Positions 10,177 to 22,100 of a stretch of 64,000 bases of DNA are shown piece after piece (positions within the stretch are counted from its first letter, which is position 1; each line of letters opens with the position of its first letter). The DNA is from Marasmius tenuissimus (taxonomy: Eukaryota > Basidiomycota > Agaricomycetes > Agaricales > Marasmiaceae), in the NCBI GenBank assembly GCA_029532415.1, contig JAQOTA010000065.1, positions 558,001 to 622,000 of the forward strand, written 5' to 3'. Both the position numbers and the translations under genes were made by a program. A model generated the notes under the pieces. The model saw nothing but the letters and a program-made list of their open reading frames with translations, was not told the DNA's origin and did not search any database.

Positions 10177-13100
10177 ATGGCTCCTGTTATGTCTGCCCTT
10201 ATCCCCACTGTTGAAGTCTTCAGCGGTGTCAACTGGCGCAAGTGGTCCAAGGGTCTTGGTACTTATGCCATGATCAACGAGTTCTACGACCACTATACCA
10301 ACGACGATCCTGAACCTACTGAACCCGACAAACCTAAAGAACCAGCAGAACCAAAGCCAACTACTCGCACTGTCACTGTTGCTGCTACAACTACAACTGA
10401 AGCGACTACACGCACGGAGACGGTCTCTCCTACCGACGCTCAGATGCAGCAGTATGCTAGGGACTTGGAGCAGTATGCTAACGCTTTGGAGAGGTATGAG
10501 AAGGAGGTTCTCAGGTATGAGAAGGATAATCGACGTTGGAAGAAGTATGAATTCAAAGCCATGGGTGCACTACGTGCCACCACCACCATTGCCGTGCAGA
10601 GTATTATCGAGGATGATGATACGGCTTGGGGTGCTTGGGAGAAGATCAAGGCTTGTTATGGTCAACAGACTTCTGTGTCTGTTTGGGCTGACTTCAAGTC
10701 GGTCATGGAGTTTCGTTTGTCCGGTGGTAACCCCGTTCCCGAGATTGCTAAACTCGAACTCCTATTTGGCCAGCTCACTGAAGCTCAGATCGATCTTCCT
10801 ACTCTCGTCAGAGCCATGCTCCTACTCTCTATCATTCCACAGTCATGGGCCAACGCTCGTGAATTTGCTACCAATGGTAACTCGCCAGCTGAACTTACTT
10901 TCGAAGTGGCTCGTGATGCCGTCATTAACCACTACGAATCCCGAAAACCCGCTCCTCTCGCGTCGCGCATTTCTTCTGTCAAGAAGAAGGACAAGGACCC
11001 GAAGTTTAACCAACAGTCTAATCCTCCTTCGTCGACGTCTAACAATAATAACCAATCTAAGAACGACAACAACCAGAAGAAGAAGAACAACCGACGTGGC
11101 AGGAAGAAGAAGGGTGATTCTCAGGACAACAAGGGTGACTCCTCTCACAAGGGTCATTCTCACATCGCTTCTCTCTCTCATTTGTCCATCTCATCACCAT
11201 CCATCGTTCCTGACACTCCATCTGTCGTACATCCCGCGGACCGATCCCGGGATCCACTCCACATGCAGCGTTTCTCCGGTGCTACCTCTGGTGGTACTGT
11301 TTTTGAGAATGCTCAGGCTGCTCGCAGTCTTGCCGATCGTCTTGGTGTTCCCAAGTATGCCCACGTCCTTGAACCTATGGAACAGGGATATGCGGCTGCT
11401 TCCTCTTCCTCCCTCAAGCATCGTATTGATGGTCCCTTCTCCACTGCTCCACCTGCAAAGCGTGCTAAGAGCGTCGAGAAGGTTTACGACCTCTATGATT
11501 CTTTTTATGAGGACTCCGACTCTGAGCGTGAGGATCGAATTGCGTTAAACGCTGTAAACGATTCTTTGCGTACGGAGATTGCGAGTGGAAGTGCCATGGA
11601 CGTTGACAGCGAGATCGCAGATGCCGCTGGTTTTTCCGACGATGTTGAGTACGATTCGGTCTCCATCGGATCTGAGGAATCTGACGATGACAGGCAAGTG
11701 CCTTATCTCAGTCTTTCTTCTAACACTGATACGAACCTACAGTGCGCCGCTTTATTAGCCGCTTCTAAACGTAGTAGTTCGGATATCGTGTCCCGTATGA
11801 AATTTGCGCAATTTATTGGTGATCACTTTGCCACATGTGCCAATTGTAAGGGAAAGAAGGCGACTGGAAACTCGCAAGAGTGGATCGTCGATTCAGGTGC
11901 TTCATCGCACTTTACTTATGATCTCGAAGATTTTGCCGAGTATGAACCCATGAACAATGGACCGCAGCTAAACACTGCACAGAAGGACAACCCTATCCAA
12001 ATAAAGGGGAAAGGGACTGTGTTCATCTCTCATTCTGTTGAAGGATCTGACGGTCGTATGGAGGAACGCATTACGCGACTCTATCCTGTCTATTATGTTC
12101 CGCTTCTGTCAATTCGACTTCTCTCTCTTGGAGAATTCTTGCAAGGTGGTCTGCAAGTACGCGGATCGTCTAGCAAATTGGCTTTTTATCAAAAGGGTCA
12201 ATGCCAGTCATTGGTATCTTACCCGCTCATGCCTGGTCAAACCATTTATTGGGTTAGCTCGCAGAAAGCCTCTGCTCGTAGCTTAATGGCCAAGTCAACG
12301 ATGGATAAAGTTGACTACAAGGTTCTACACAGACGTTTCGGACATTGTTCAGACAAGGCTCTGGATAAAGCTCGGAAGCATACAAAGAACTTCCCGGAAT
12401 TCGACCGAAAACCGAAGAAAACCCGGTTATGCCGAGGTTGTGCAGAAGGAAAGATGCACTCCAGATTGTTCCCTGACTCCACTACCCGTGCCTCGAAACC
12501 CTTCAAGAAAATCCACTCCGACCTCAAACAATTCCCCACTGAGTCGTACCACAAATACAAATGGTATATGTCGTTTGTCGATGACTGTACTTCACATGGC
12601 TGGACAATGCTCATGCAACGCAAATCTGACTCTGTCAAGATGCTCCGTGACTTTATTGCTATGGTGAAGGTACAATTCGGTGTTGATATTAAGGAATGGA
12701 TGTCCGATGGAGGGGGAGAGTACAAATCGGATGCCTTCGATGATGTACTGAAGGAGCACGGGATAAAAATTCTGACCAGCATTCCATATACGCCGGAACA
12801 GAATGGTCGTGCAGAACGGTTCAATCGGACCATTGTCGAGAAAGCTCAAGCTCTTCGCTTTGATGCTTGTCTTCCACCTTCTTGGTGGGAATTCTGTGTG
12901 TTGCACGCTGTTGCACTTCATAATCGGACGCCGTCCCAGCGTTTACGTTGGTTGACCCCGCATGAGAAGTTGCATGGCAGTGCACCGGATGTTTCGGATC
13001 TTCGAGTCTTCGGATGTGCAGCGTATGCGTTTATTCCGGAAAAGCGTCGAGTTAACAAGTTATCTCCGCGTTCGGAACTGATGACCTTCATTGGTTTTCA

Positions 13101-15380
13101 GGAAGGCATGAAAGGATATGTCTTTATGAAGATGTCTAATAATGCTATCTTCAAAAGCGCTACTGCTCTGTTCGATGAAAACTTGTTCCCGAAGTGTTCT
13201 GATAAGAAACCGCGTGGCTTTACCCCGGTGGGTGAAATCCCTGAAATACCGCCGGTATTGGGTGAAAATCCCAACTTCTCTTCGGATAGTGATAATGATT
13301 CGTCTGATGACGATCTTTATCCTCCCAAGAACCTTCCAAAGCGATCGGAATCTCCTCATGACGATGATGGAGATGGTACTGTACCTCAGGGTGAACGTCA
13401 ACACTCTGATCCTGATCCTCCGTTCCAGCCTCCCAGGCCACCTACACCAGTAGGTGGTAAAGAGCAGTCTCCGCCGCCAAGGCGTTCAGGCAGGAAACGG
13501 ACGGGTACTAAGCAACCTGATAACGTATTTGGTGAACAACGAGACCCAAATAATCCCTCGCGCATTGTGCGTGATATGGAGAAAAATTCTACATGGAGAG
13601 ACGCCACGGGTGATAGAGAACCCATGGATCCACCTACTACTCGTAGGAGAGGCAGACCTAGAAAAGTTCCTGGGACTAATCGTGCCAGTCTGTCTACCAT
13701 GTGTAACTCCAGGGGGAGTCAGCCCGATAGCTTAGTGCAACAATTATCCCAGGAAGGGGGAGTAGGTTTCGTGATTTATCTGTTAAATCGGGCAGTTCCT
13801 GTTCACGATGACCTCACCGATATGTCTAACGTTCGAGAGTGGACTCTCCGTGACATACTGAAGCTGCCAGCTGAGCAGCAGAGAGAATGGAAGGCTGCTT
13901 GCCGCGATGAACTAGAGGCTCTTCGCAAGCGCAAGGTCTTCGAATTGGTTGACCTACCTAAAGGTCGAAAGGCTGTCAAAAACAGATGGGTGTTTGACGT
14001 TAAGTCAGACGGTCGAAAGAAAGCTCGACTTGTTGCCAAGGGTTTCTCTCAGGTCGAAGGAGTCGACTTTGATGAGATCTTCTCACCAGTTGTGCGGTTT
14101 GAAACTGTACGGATGATGCTCGCATTAGCAGCTCTCAAAAACTGGCACATTCAGGCATTGGATGTGAAGAACGCCTTTCTTTATGGCGAACTTAAAGAAG
14201 AGATCTATATGGATCAACCTGAAGGTTTCAAGGTTAAGGGTCAGGAAGGCAAAGTCTATCGCCTTCGCCGTGCATTATATGGACTGAAGCAAGCCGCTCT
14301 TGAGTGGTGGCGTGCTCTCAGCTCATCCATGGAAGTAATGGGCTTCAAACGCTTAACTTCCGATGCAGGTCTCTTCATCTGCAAAGATCGTGAGACTGGT
14401 GAAGAATGTATCGCGTTGATCTATGTCGATGATGCATTATTCCTTGGACCCAACAAATCCTTTGTCGAAAAAAAAAGAAAGCCGAGTTTATGGCTCGTTG
14501 GGAATGCCGTGATCCTGGAGAAGTTAAAGAGTTCTTGCGCATGCGTATTCGTCGTAAAGGCCGTAAAATCCTTCTTGACCAGACCGATTACTTGAAGAAG
14601 GTCTTGAAGCGATTTGGCATGCAGAATGCAAAAGCAGCAGATACTCCTCTTCCCGCCGGCTATATTCCACAACCCAACGAAGGTCCTGTTGATCCCGAAC
14701 GTCGCGCTCAATATCAATCAGTGATTGGATCGCTTCTGTATATCATGCTTGGCACTCGTCCAGATATTGCCTACGCTGTTACAAAGCTTTCTCAATTCTC
14801 TGCTAATCCATCGGAGGATCACCTGAAGAAGGCGCTTTATATTTGCCGCTATCTTGCAGGAACTCCAGACTATGCACTGGTCTATGATGGAGCCTCTGAC
14901 AGAGGTTTACTAGCATTCACTGATTCTGATTGGGCTGCTGATCCTATCAAACGTCGGTCGATCACGGGCTATTTCTTCAAATTGGCAGGTGGCATCTTCT
15001 GTTGGCAATCACGCGCCCAGAAGACTGTTGCGCTTTCATCCACTGAAGCTGAATACATGGCGCTATCCGACTGTAGTCGTCAGGCTGTGTGGATTTGACA
15101 GTTACTCTCTGAACTTGGGATTGATATGACTCCTGTTCCCATATGTGGAGATAATCAAGGCTCGATTTTTATCGCCTCTAACCCAGTTCAAGAACGTCGC
15201 ACCAAACACATTGATATTCGCTATCATTACATTCGCGAATGTGTTTCAGACCGCAAGGTCGATCTTTTCTTTATTGACGGTGCATACAATCCTGCGGACA
15301 TGTTTACCAAGAATTTGGGTCATGTCAAGTTCTCCGCTTTTAGAGAACATCTTGGACTTGAATTTTATTCGTCCGAATAG
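10177..15380 (+). pseudogene. B2 Gag-Pol polyprotein, frameshifted in RT and with the shared TGA
   Basis: Begins MAPVMSALIPTVEVF at 10177. All domains seen in B3 are present: protease DSGASSHF, integrase HHCC and D,D,E, RT with YVDD, RNase H. The frame is lost at about 14466-14476, just after YVDD, where GAAAAGAAGAAAG of B3 has become GAAAAAAAAAGAAAG, a one-base gain in a long A run. The second frame (from about 14490) continues RT/RNase H to the TGA at 15096-15098, then on to 15380. Unlike B1 and B3, the third RNase H acid is intact (GDNQGS). Codon 119 is CGA, which is the key comparison for the TGA in B1. Confidence 0.93.
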
Positions 15381-15422
15381 ACGCTTCGTGCTCTACTTGT
15401 TGCCGCACTTAGCGAGGGGGAG

Positions 15423-15680
15423 TGTTGAATCCGGACTACCGGATATATGGACCATTGTATCGGGCCGCATATATGCTTCAATTGTTTCACTATGATCTAT
15501 GCTATTCCTAGTCACTCCTGTTATAGAAGATACAGCCACCTCTGTATAGTATATAAGTAGCTCTGTATCTACATGCAATACCAGTACTTTTACTACTCTC
15601 GTTGCTGCCTCTAAGCCTATCTCCAGGTGAGCTAGTCTATCCCATGCTGCCACTGCGTGGGCAGGACCTCTGCCTCAACA
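15423..15680 (+). repeat. 3' LTR of B2
   Basis: 258 bp, preceded by the polypurine tract GCGAGGGGGAG at 15412-15422. Confidence 0.95.
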
Positions 15681-15719
15681 ATGGTACAACTCCTCCTAAC
15701 GACGCGGTAGGGGAGGAAA

Positions 15720-17456
15720 TCAAAAATCCTTCTTGTCACCAAGGTCCCTCCAATGTGCAGCAGCGGCAGCCTTGGTTTCTGGGTCCAGCTTCTGAATATT
15801 GTTGAATGTCTCGGTGATTTCTTTCATATAGTCAGGGGTAGAGAAAGGGGAAGTGGTAGCAAGATTGTTCATAGGGGTAGAAGAGAAAGATGGTGGTACA
15901 GTGGAAGATGATGGAACAGAGGATGAAAAAGATCCGGGAGTAGTGGCACGGATATTAGTGCCTGTGGGACGCTGAATAGGAATGAATTGTCCTGATCGCT
16001 GGTTGGTTGGTGGAAATGTAGGACATTCATATCCTTGATGACCTGGTTGCTGACATCTGAAGCAAAGTCCTTTATCAACACACCACTGTCATTCCTCAGG
16101 AGTCAGCTTTTTCAGAGGAATAAGGGGCGAGGATGCATCTGGAGCCTTAAAGGCATTGACTTCCTTTGATGCTCCAGCATCTGCAGCAACTCTACCCGTG
16201 GTGGTAGATGTAGTAGTTGTTTGGGAACAAGTGACATAGTTCCCCGGGCGAGTGTTCTTCCAGCGTGCTGCTTCTGCCCTGCGACTCAAATACTCATTCT
16301 GCAACTCTACAGCTCGCTTCTTATAACCCTCTAATCCCTTTGGCCTTGGGTATGTCCCAGACACCTGATCAACTAGCTTGGGATGAAGTCCACGCTTGAA
16401 GAAGAGCAAAAGTGCCTCCTCCCCCAGCTTAGAGACAGCTGCATGTCGTTCAAATTCGGAAATGTACTTGTCGATGTCAGCCAGGTCCCCAGTCATGGTG
16501 ATGGTCTCAATAGCGGTCTGAGCCTTGCCTTTGGGATCAAGTGGAGCAAAGTCCTTCTTGAATTGTTTCAAGAGAGAATCAAGGGTTGGCCACTTAACAG
16601 ACTTCCTAGAGGATGCTGTAGAGTTTGCAACTCCAGTTTGTTGGCCTGCAGGATCCACGTTATTGTCCTGGTGGTCACTGTCACTGCTACCCCAATCACT
16701 TCCTTCATCATCACTACCCCATCCATATATCTCCTCCATACACCTATCTGCCCATGCTGCACCAATATCCCCACCTAGTAATGAGAGAAAAAGCGCTTGT
16801 TGGTCCACTACAGTGGGGTACCTGTCTTCATTCAGTGCAAGGTAGTTTCTGAATTTATTGACAAATCTGTTGGTCTTGACATGGTCCCCTTCCCAATTCT
16901 CAGGCTTAACACCTCTCTCACTGGGAAAGGAGGTACGGGCAGCCTTATCCGACCCTGCTCCCAGGTTGATTGATGATTCTGGTCGGGATGATGGACGATT
17001 GTGGGTGGAATTGGTAGTAGCTGGTTGATTGGGAGATGTTTCGTGTTCTGACATGTTGGTTGATGGTGAGGACTCGGATTTTGGTCGAGGAATTGGTCTA
17101 AGGGGAACAGGACTAATATGTTCTTCTTTAATAGTTGGTGACGTACGGGTTTGCTCTGGAGAAATGAAGACGTGTAACTCTCTCTCCTCAGCAGCTGTCA
17201 ACCAACGGTTCTCTGCTTGTGTTTCTCCAACAATATACCAGCTGTGTTGTCCGTTTGAGGTAGGCTGATCTAGCCAGTTAACTTCTTGCCAGACGTTGGC
17301 AAGTACTGCAAAAAGTCTCTCTCTGTCTCCGGGTTCAATTCGATGTGGTAAAGGAAAAGGGCGGGGATACTGAGGTTCTGGTCTTGGTTCTGGGCTAGGT
17401 GCTCTTGCAGTTTCTCGAGGTCCTCGTTGCCAGGAGGGTGAAGCAATGTTGGGCAA
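15720..17456 (-). pseudogene. Gypsy-type Gag with CCHC zinc knuckle, one in-frame TGA
   Basis: The frame runs from about 17490 (no ATG found; first non-ATG candidate TTG at 17456) to TGA at 15720-15722. Order: Pro/Ser-rich N-terminal third, a central capsid-like region (about 16950-16300; FVNKFRNYLAL, WPTLDSLLKQFKKDFAP, GLHPKLVDQV), then LTPEE followed by TGA at 16089-16091, then QWCVDKG and zinc knuckle CFRCQQPGHQGYEC. Related gypsy Gags usually read LTPEER here, so the TGA most likely replaced CGA. The knuckle binds element RNA during particle assembly. The next frame (pol) seems to start in the -1 frame at the UUUUU-UGA end of gag. Confidence 0.8.
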
Positions 17457-17461
17457 TGAGA

Positions 17462-17919
17462 TTATTCGATGAGGATGAAGGAAAGAGCACGAGCTTGGAG
17501 ATCAGGATATAGAAGACGACCAGAAAGTGTGAAAAATAAGTTGGAAACAAAGGTGAATTCTCTTTCAGGGATAATAGCAGGAATACGTTGTGCAAGAGTG
17601 GGTAAAGGGGTGTCAAAGAGTTGAGTAATGCAAAGGGGGCCTTGGTATAGGATAATGGTGATAGAGGGATCTGTGAATTCAAAGACCCTCACTAGTAGGT
17701 ACTGATTGTGGAAAGTGGAGTCTTCACCTGAGGTCCACACTGCATGATGTGTATTAACCCAGCAATTGTTATATCTCTCAGGACTCCGGAGTATTCTGTG
17801 ACCAAGTTCTTCACGGTTTAAGGTTCTGCTAAAGGATGGGGCAATCCCTGGGTAGGGGTATGCGTTGATATGTGCCAGTGTGCCAACAAGGTGGGGTGAG
17901 AGTAAAAGGAGCTTGTCCA
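17462..17919 (-). CDS. Unknown ORF between gypsy LTR and gag
   Basis: About 150 codons open without a convincing ATG, from the LTR end to TAA at 17462; it overlaps the upstream part of the gag frame in another phase. Residues such as NREELGHRILRSPERYNN and REFTFVSNLFFTLSGRLL look protein-like rather than random, so it may be the N-terminal part of Gag joined by frameshift or splicing. I do not recognise it. Confidence 0.35.
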
Positions 17920-17921
17920 AG

Positions 17922-18430
17922 TGTCACAAATGGCCTCTGTGAAGAAACCTCTCAAGCCACCTGAACTCACTCAGAGATAAGACTAGTTGATAGAAAAGTA
18001 AGAGAGTAGATTGAGCAGCCAAAAGCTCAACCCAGCACAAGTGCTACAAGCGGTGGGGAGACAAAGTGGACAAGCTGGGAAACTACCTACAGAGACCATG
18101 AGTATATATGAGAATATGCATCACAAGGAATGAATGAAATGATGAGAACTGTCAAAAGTATCCATGAGAGAAAAGCGGGGAAGTCAAACCAAACATGTAT
18201 AGTTGTAACCAATGGTAAGGTATGAGAAAGAGATCAAAAGATGATTGTTCCATGATGAAAGACCAAAATAACTGATATGGCTCAATAAGTAAATGAGGAT
18301 GACAGGTGCCAATGCTATGTCGATGGGAGAATTGACTGGAATAACTCTGGTGATGGTAAATGGCAAGATCCGGGGAAGTAGGGCCGGCACCGGGGTGGAC
18401 AGGACAAAAGAATAGTGGCAGTTTGTGACA
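17922..18430 (-). repeat. 5' LTR of the gypsy-like element
   Basis: 509 bp with inverted ends TGTCACAAA...TTTGTGACA. Read in element direction, TTGGACAAGCTCC follows the LTR, a plausible TGG-type primer site. A TATATATG box lies near 18110. The LTR interrupts the KDZ reading frame at 18431 (flank GTATC). Confidence 0.75.
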
Positions 18431-18435
18431 GTATC

Positions 18436-20292
18436 CCACAGGGGTGGAAGGGTTGCTTTCAAGCCTTCCAGTTCGTCATCCAGCTTACAGTTGATATCCA
18501 AAGCGAGGATATCATACCACTGCAGCGCCTGCCCCAGTGAGCGCTGCAGGGGGTCTTTCATTAGCTTACCCTTAACGTTGAGTAGATCGGAAAGGAATAC
18601 AGTAACAAGGAAAAGCTGCAACATACTGCTGAATCAAGCAAAGGGAGTCTGCGCCGCCAGTAGGTAACCTCAAGTGCACCAGCTGACTGCGTCGGAGGAC
18701 TGCTCGCAAAGGGCCTGGTAGAATTCGAGAAGGTGTTTGGCAATCGCCATCCAAGGTTGAGACAGCACAGTGGGGAAGAAGCCTTGGAGCACCAAAGACT
18801 GGGTAAGGGTTTGGCACCTGCAGTGGCTAATGGATTGTACATGGTGATCTGAGTTTTGTGAGTAGGCAAGAAGACGAGGGATAAAGGACAACACACGATG
18901 GAATGAGTATAAACGAATCGCCGTCTCCTCTACCATGCAGCTACCTGAGCAAATGAGAGGCGGTACGCTGTCCTGCTCATTGGGTTGACTCATAGTCCGC
19001 TCTTTGAACTTGAGCAACGGGTCCATGAGCGATTCAAGTACCGTTTTCCATCTTGCAACAACATCTGGACCCAGCTCGTCTCTTATCTCCTGCTTGGTGC
19101 GCAACTTTTTCTTTCTCTGCTTGATTTTCCTCAGCTTCTGCGGTGTCCGAGGGTTGGATTGGGTTCCAAAGTCGTGAGAGCTGACTCCTCAAAGCTCGTC
19201 GAGGAGGGAATTTTGCACTGAGGAATTTGTTTCATTGTCACCAATGGAGCCGGTAGGTGAGCTGAATTCACATATTACAACTTCATGTTAGGATCGTGCG
19301 GATATGACAGCCCGGACGGAAGTCCGAGCGGAAGAGACAGAAGCCGACGTGCCGGAATGGACTAGTCGGGGTTAGAGAGATTCCGACGACCGGAAGGCCA
19401 AACGGATGGCTGGACAATAGTCGAAGGTTTCGCCAATGACACCGTTGAGTTGAGTTGTCCTTGACCGGAAGGAAAGGAAGATAAAGATGAAGAGGAGATA
19501 GAGATAAAGAGACGGAATGAGACGAATGAGATAAAACGGAAACCAAGTTGATTTTAATTCTGAGGAATACAAGTCGTGAAGTATCTAGCTTATATGTATC
19601 GATCTCCGAGACCTCCGAAGGGGTTCCGGCGATTGTAGTACCAAAGGTGAGTCAAGAGCGGGAGAGAATGTATGTACAGTACGGAATCCGAGACGGAGGG
19701 TGAAGTCCCGGAGTCGGAGATGAATCGGAAATGAAGTGTCAAAATGGAATGTACGGGATGAGTCATAATAGAATGGAAAGCGGAATGTCGGAATGCAGAG
19801 TAAACGTACTACTCGGAAATGAACGGTGTATATGTATCTCCGATCTGTAAGTACCGGGGACACGACGTCAGAATCCAAAGTCATGTTCCAGAAAGGATCG
19901 TGAAGGAAGAGAAAACATAAAGTAGATTCCAAGTATCGGAATCTCTGGAAGGTGGATAGAGGCCTTCGGAAACCCCGGAACCGGCATGGATGTAACACTT
20001 CAGCAGCATGGCCCTCTGAAGGAGTTCCAGCAGCATCAGGAGCATCCTCGCATTCTGACAAAATGGTAGAGTCGGGTTCTGAAGAAGGGGTTTCTGTCGC
20101 ATCCTGTCGCATTCCTCTGAGTTGCTCAACCTGCTGGCGAAGCTCGCGCTTGCAATTGCGCTGCAAGTCTAGGCAAACAAGGAGATTATTTGATTGGCCT
20201 TGCTTTTTTTTTGGGCTAGTCTGCATCCGTCCGAACAAGATCTTGCGGTAGGGTGGGTCATGCGTGGGTTTGTTTGGTGAAAAAACAGGCAT
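18436..20292 (-). pseudogene. KDZ-type transposase fragment (Kyakuja-Dileera-Zisupton), inactivated
   Basis: One minus-strand frame can be followed from the ATG at 20290-20292 through a solo LTR (19286-19997; its 717 bp including the duplication preserve the phase) to 18436, where the gypsy LTR cuts it. Recognisable KDZ block: LVLQGFFPTVLSQPWMAI, LLEFYQALCEQSSDAV, then KDPLQRSLGQALQWYD; fungal KDZ transposases carry GLFPTSPxxPR, LLDFYxALFERSCDA and DPFRRGLGxAxQWYD at these points. A His/Cys-rich patch (HHVQSISHCRC) precedes it. Breaks: three in-frame TGA (19189-19191, 18670-18672, 18634-18636) and no other stop; the last two might instead mark an intron. Everything C-terminal of this region, including most of the catalytic core, is missing. 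Confidence 0.75.
19286..19997. repeat. Solo LTR, CGGA-rich, 712 bp
   Basis: Ends TGTTAGGATCG...ATGTAACA (inverted TGTTA/TAACA) and is flanked by a perfect 5-bp duplication CTTCA (19281-19285 and 19998-20002). It inserted into the KDZ frame. It is packed with CGGA/TCCG motifs. No internal element sequence is left, so it is the product of LTR-LTR recombination. Open frames inside it (such as 19585-19997 minus) are incidental. Confidence 0.85.
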
Positions 20293-20381
20293 TTGGATGC
20301 AATATGAGGACACTCACTCACGGAATAGTGTTCCTAGTATGATATGTGGTGCACGAGCAGCTCGGAAAGCAGAGTAGAGCA

Positions 20382-20705
20382 TGTTGAATCCGTGGACTAT
20401 AATTAGATCCTGGTATATCCGAAGTCACGGTTCATACTTCCCGCCATTGTATTATGCGGGACAATGCATTCGCTATTGTTCTATTCTTCATTGTTCATTA
20501 TGCTCATATGTACAATTTCTATTGTCATCCCTATATGGTAACTCTATTGTATCTACATGTATATAAGCTCGTAGTTCTCTACTTGAATCTACAGTGTGTG
20601 CTTGAGCTTCTATGTCTCGCCTCTATCTCTCTAAAACTCCTCTCTGGTAAGTAGTAGTGTAGCCATGTTGTAGTCCTCTGCGCTAGGCGTCATGCCGACT
20701 CATCA
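20382..20705 (+). repeat. 5' LTR of A2
   Basis: 324 bp, TGTTGAATCCG...GACTCATCA. TATATAAG near 20562 and donor GTAAGTAGTAG at 20647. Confidence 0.96.
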
Positions 20706-20944
20706 GGTTATGGGCCCCAGTTAGCCCGACTACAATGACGAGCGCCCCTAGGCTGCTGTCATCGGCTAGCTAGGCTAGACCTGCATGTTGCCATCGACCT
20801 CTTAATTGAGTGCTCGATCTATGGCATTGATGTACGTCCTTTGACGACATCGGATCTCAAGGATCCAATGCTCCTCGTTGAGCATAGCACCTTGATGGCT
20901 GCTCCCTGTGTTGATTAGACGCATGCTGATGCTGTCTTTTCTAG
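20647..20944 (+). other. Candidate leader intron of A2
   Basis: Donor CTG|GTAAGTAGT in the LTR, CTGAT branch-like site, acceptor TTTTCTAG at 20944, gag ATG at 20977. Contains the LTR end and primer site. Confidence 0.55.
20706..20720 (+). promoter_or_regulatory. Primer binding site of A2 (half-tRNA iMet type)
   Basis: GGTTATGGGCCCCAG directly after the LTR; one base from the A4 site. Confidence 0.75.
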
Positions 20945-20976
20945 ATCCAACACAAATCTCTCAACCTCTTACTATC

Positions 20977-21724
20977 ATGTTTGACGTTAAGAAATACTTC
21001 TCTGGTCGCTTCGACGGCACCAACTTCAAACAGACCTACTACAGCGAGATGGAAGCTGTGTGCAAGACCCAAGGTCTTTACAGTCATCTCACTAGTGACG
21101 AACCACGTCCATCCATGCCCCTTGGCACTGTCACTAGCCCCGCAGGGGTTACTCCCGTTGAACGTGCTACCGTTCCTCCTGAGGAGCACGCTGCCTGGAT
21201 CAAGGAAAGTCTTGCTTGGGACAAGGAAGATCTCCAGCTCGTGGGGATTATCCAGATCACCACCACCAAGGAGGTCTTCAATCCGATCAAGGACATGAAC
21301 ACCGAAAAAGCTTGGGAACAGCTGAACCTCACCTACGGCAAGCCCACTTTGTCTGCCATTTATGGCGACTTTGTTAAACTTGTCTCTTTCAGACTTACCA
21401 CCTCTCATCCCCAAGCCGGCATTGCCAAGTTCAAGTCCTACATCAAACGACTCTCCGAGGTAGGAGTGGTTCTCCCTGAGTTGATCAAGTCCCTCTTGCT
21501 CATTGCCGCTATTCCTCCCGAATGGGACGCTGCCTCATCCAAATCCCTTCATGACTATGTCAGGGATCCTGAGGATGAAGATTGCATCACCGTTTCAAAA
21601 GTTCATGACGCTATCATGGTCGAGTACGAACGCCAGAACCCTCAGCTCGCCAACCGCCTCTCTGTGGTGAAGCGTGCTGGTAATCGTGAACCATCGTTTG
21701 GTCAGCAGCAACGCCTGCAGCAGC
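20977..21724 (+). pseudogene. A2 Gag, N-terminal part, cut by copia C
   Basis: MFDVKKYFSGRFDGTNF to ...FGQQQRLQQQ; UBN2-type capsid region as in A4 (YGKPTLSAIYGDFVKLVSFRL, then LPELIKSLLLIAAIPPEWD). The protein is notably diverged from A4 in residues 40-90, so A2 represents a distinct subfamily in its 5' part while its pol is close to A4. It is interrupted at 21725 in the glutamine-rich stretch and resumes at 32953. Confidence 0.93.
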
Positions 21725-22086
21725 AGTTGAATTACACACTATATACACGACTTATGACCTCACTAACCCTAGGACCTATTGTACTATACAACCCTTGACC
21801 TCCGATCTGTACTATGTCATGCACAGTAGTTAATCTCCACTTTTACGATCTTACTTACTCATTTACTATGCCCTATGCCTCTATCTCCATTTCATCATAT
21901 GTACTTACAGATTAGATATCTGGACTCCGTAGTTCACTCTACAGTATATAAGCTCTCTCTCGTCCTGTATAATCATCATTCTACATTCCTCTCTTCTACG
22001 TTGAGCCCTAGCTCCGACTTACTCTTCACTACTTGTCAACTCCGCTCTTCTGGTAAACTCGATACTCTTCACCGTTACTCGCGACT
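21725..22086 (+). repeat. 5' LTR of copia C
   Basis: AGTTGAATTACACAC...TACTCGCGACT. TATATAAG near 21944. The boundary is fixed by the exact GCAGC duplication and by the first base of the primer site. Confidence 0.88.
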
Positions 22087-22100
22087 TGGTAGCAGCAACA
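22087..22100 (+). promoter_or_regulatory. Primer binding site of copia C (TGG type)
   Basis: TGGTAGCAGCAACA follows the LTR with no gap. TGG pairs with the CCA end of a tRNA, so C uses a full 3' tRNA end, unlike families A, B and D. Confidence 0.65.

Larger units (their letters stand above)
9591..15680 (+). mobile_element. Copia family B, copy B2 (full length)
   Basis: Bounded by 258-bp LTRs that differ at four positions. The immediate flanks (ATCAC left, ATGGT right) do not match as they stand, but the right flank matches the complement of the B1 right flank (ACCAT). Undoing an inversion of the spacer would give B2 a perfect ATGGT/ATGGT duplication within gypsy pol. Confidence 0.95.
15681..18430 (-). 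mobile_element. Gypsy-like LTR element, 5' half (minus strand), cut by B2
   Basis: A minus-strand LTR (17922-18430) is followed by an ORF and a gag with a CCHC zinc knuckle. The element stops at B2. Its pol continues only in the inverted 96-bp spacer at 9495-9590. It sits inside the KDZ pseudogene: the LTR starts directly at KDZ codons (18431). Assignment to gypsy rather than another LTR order rests on gag type (LTPEE...CFRC block) only; no RT is left. Confidence 0.7.

Noticed and set aside
9586..15685. B2 as an insertion without any target duplication (end-joining insertion)
   Set aside because: The matching ACCAT/ATGGT flanks and the restored gypsy frame make an inversion after a normal insertion more likely.
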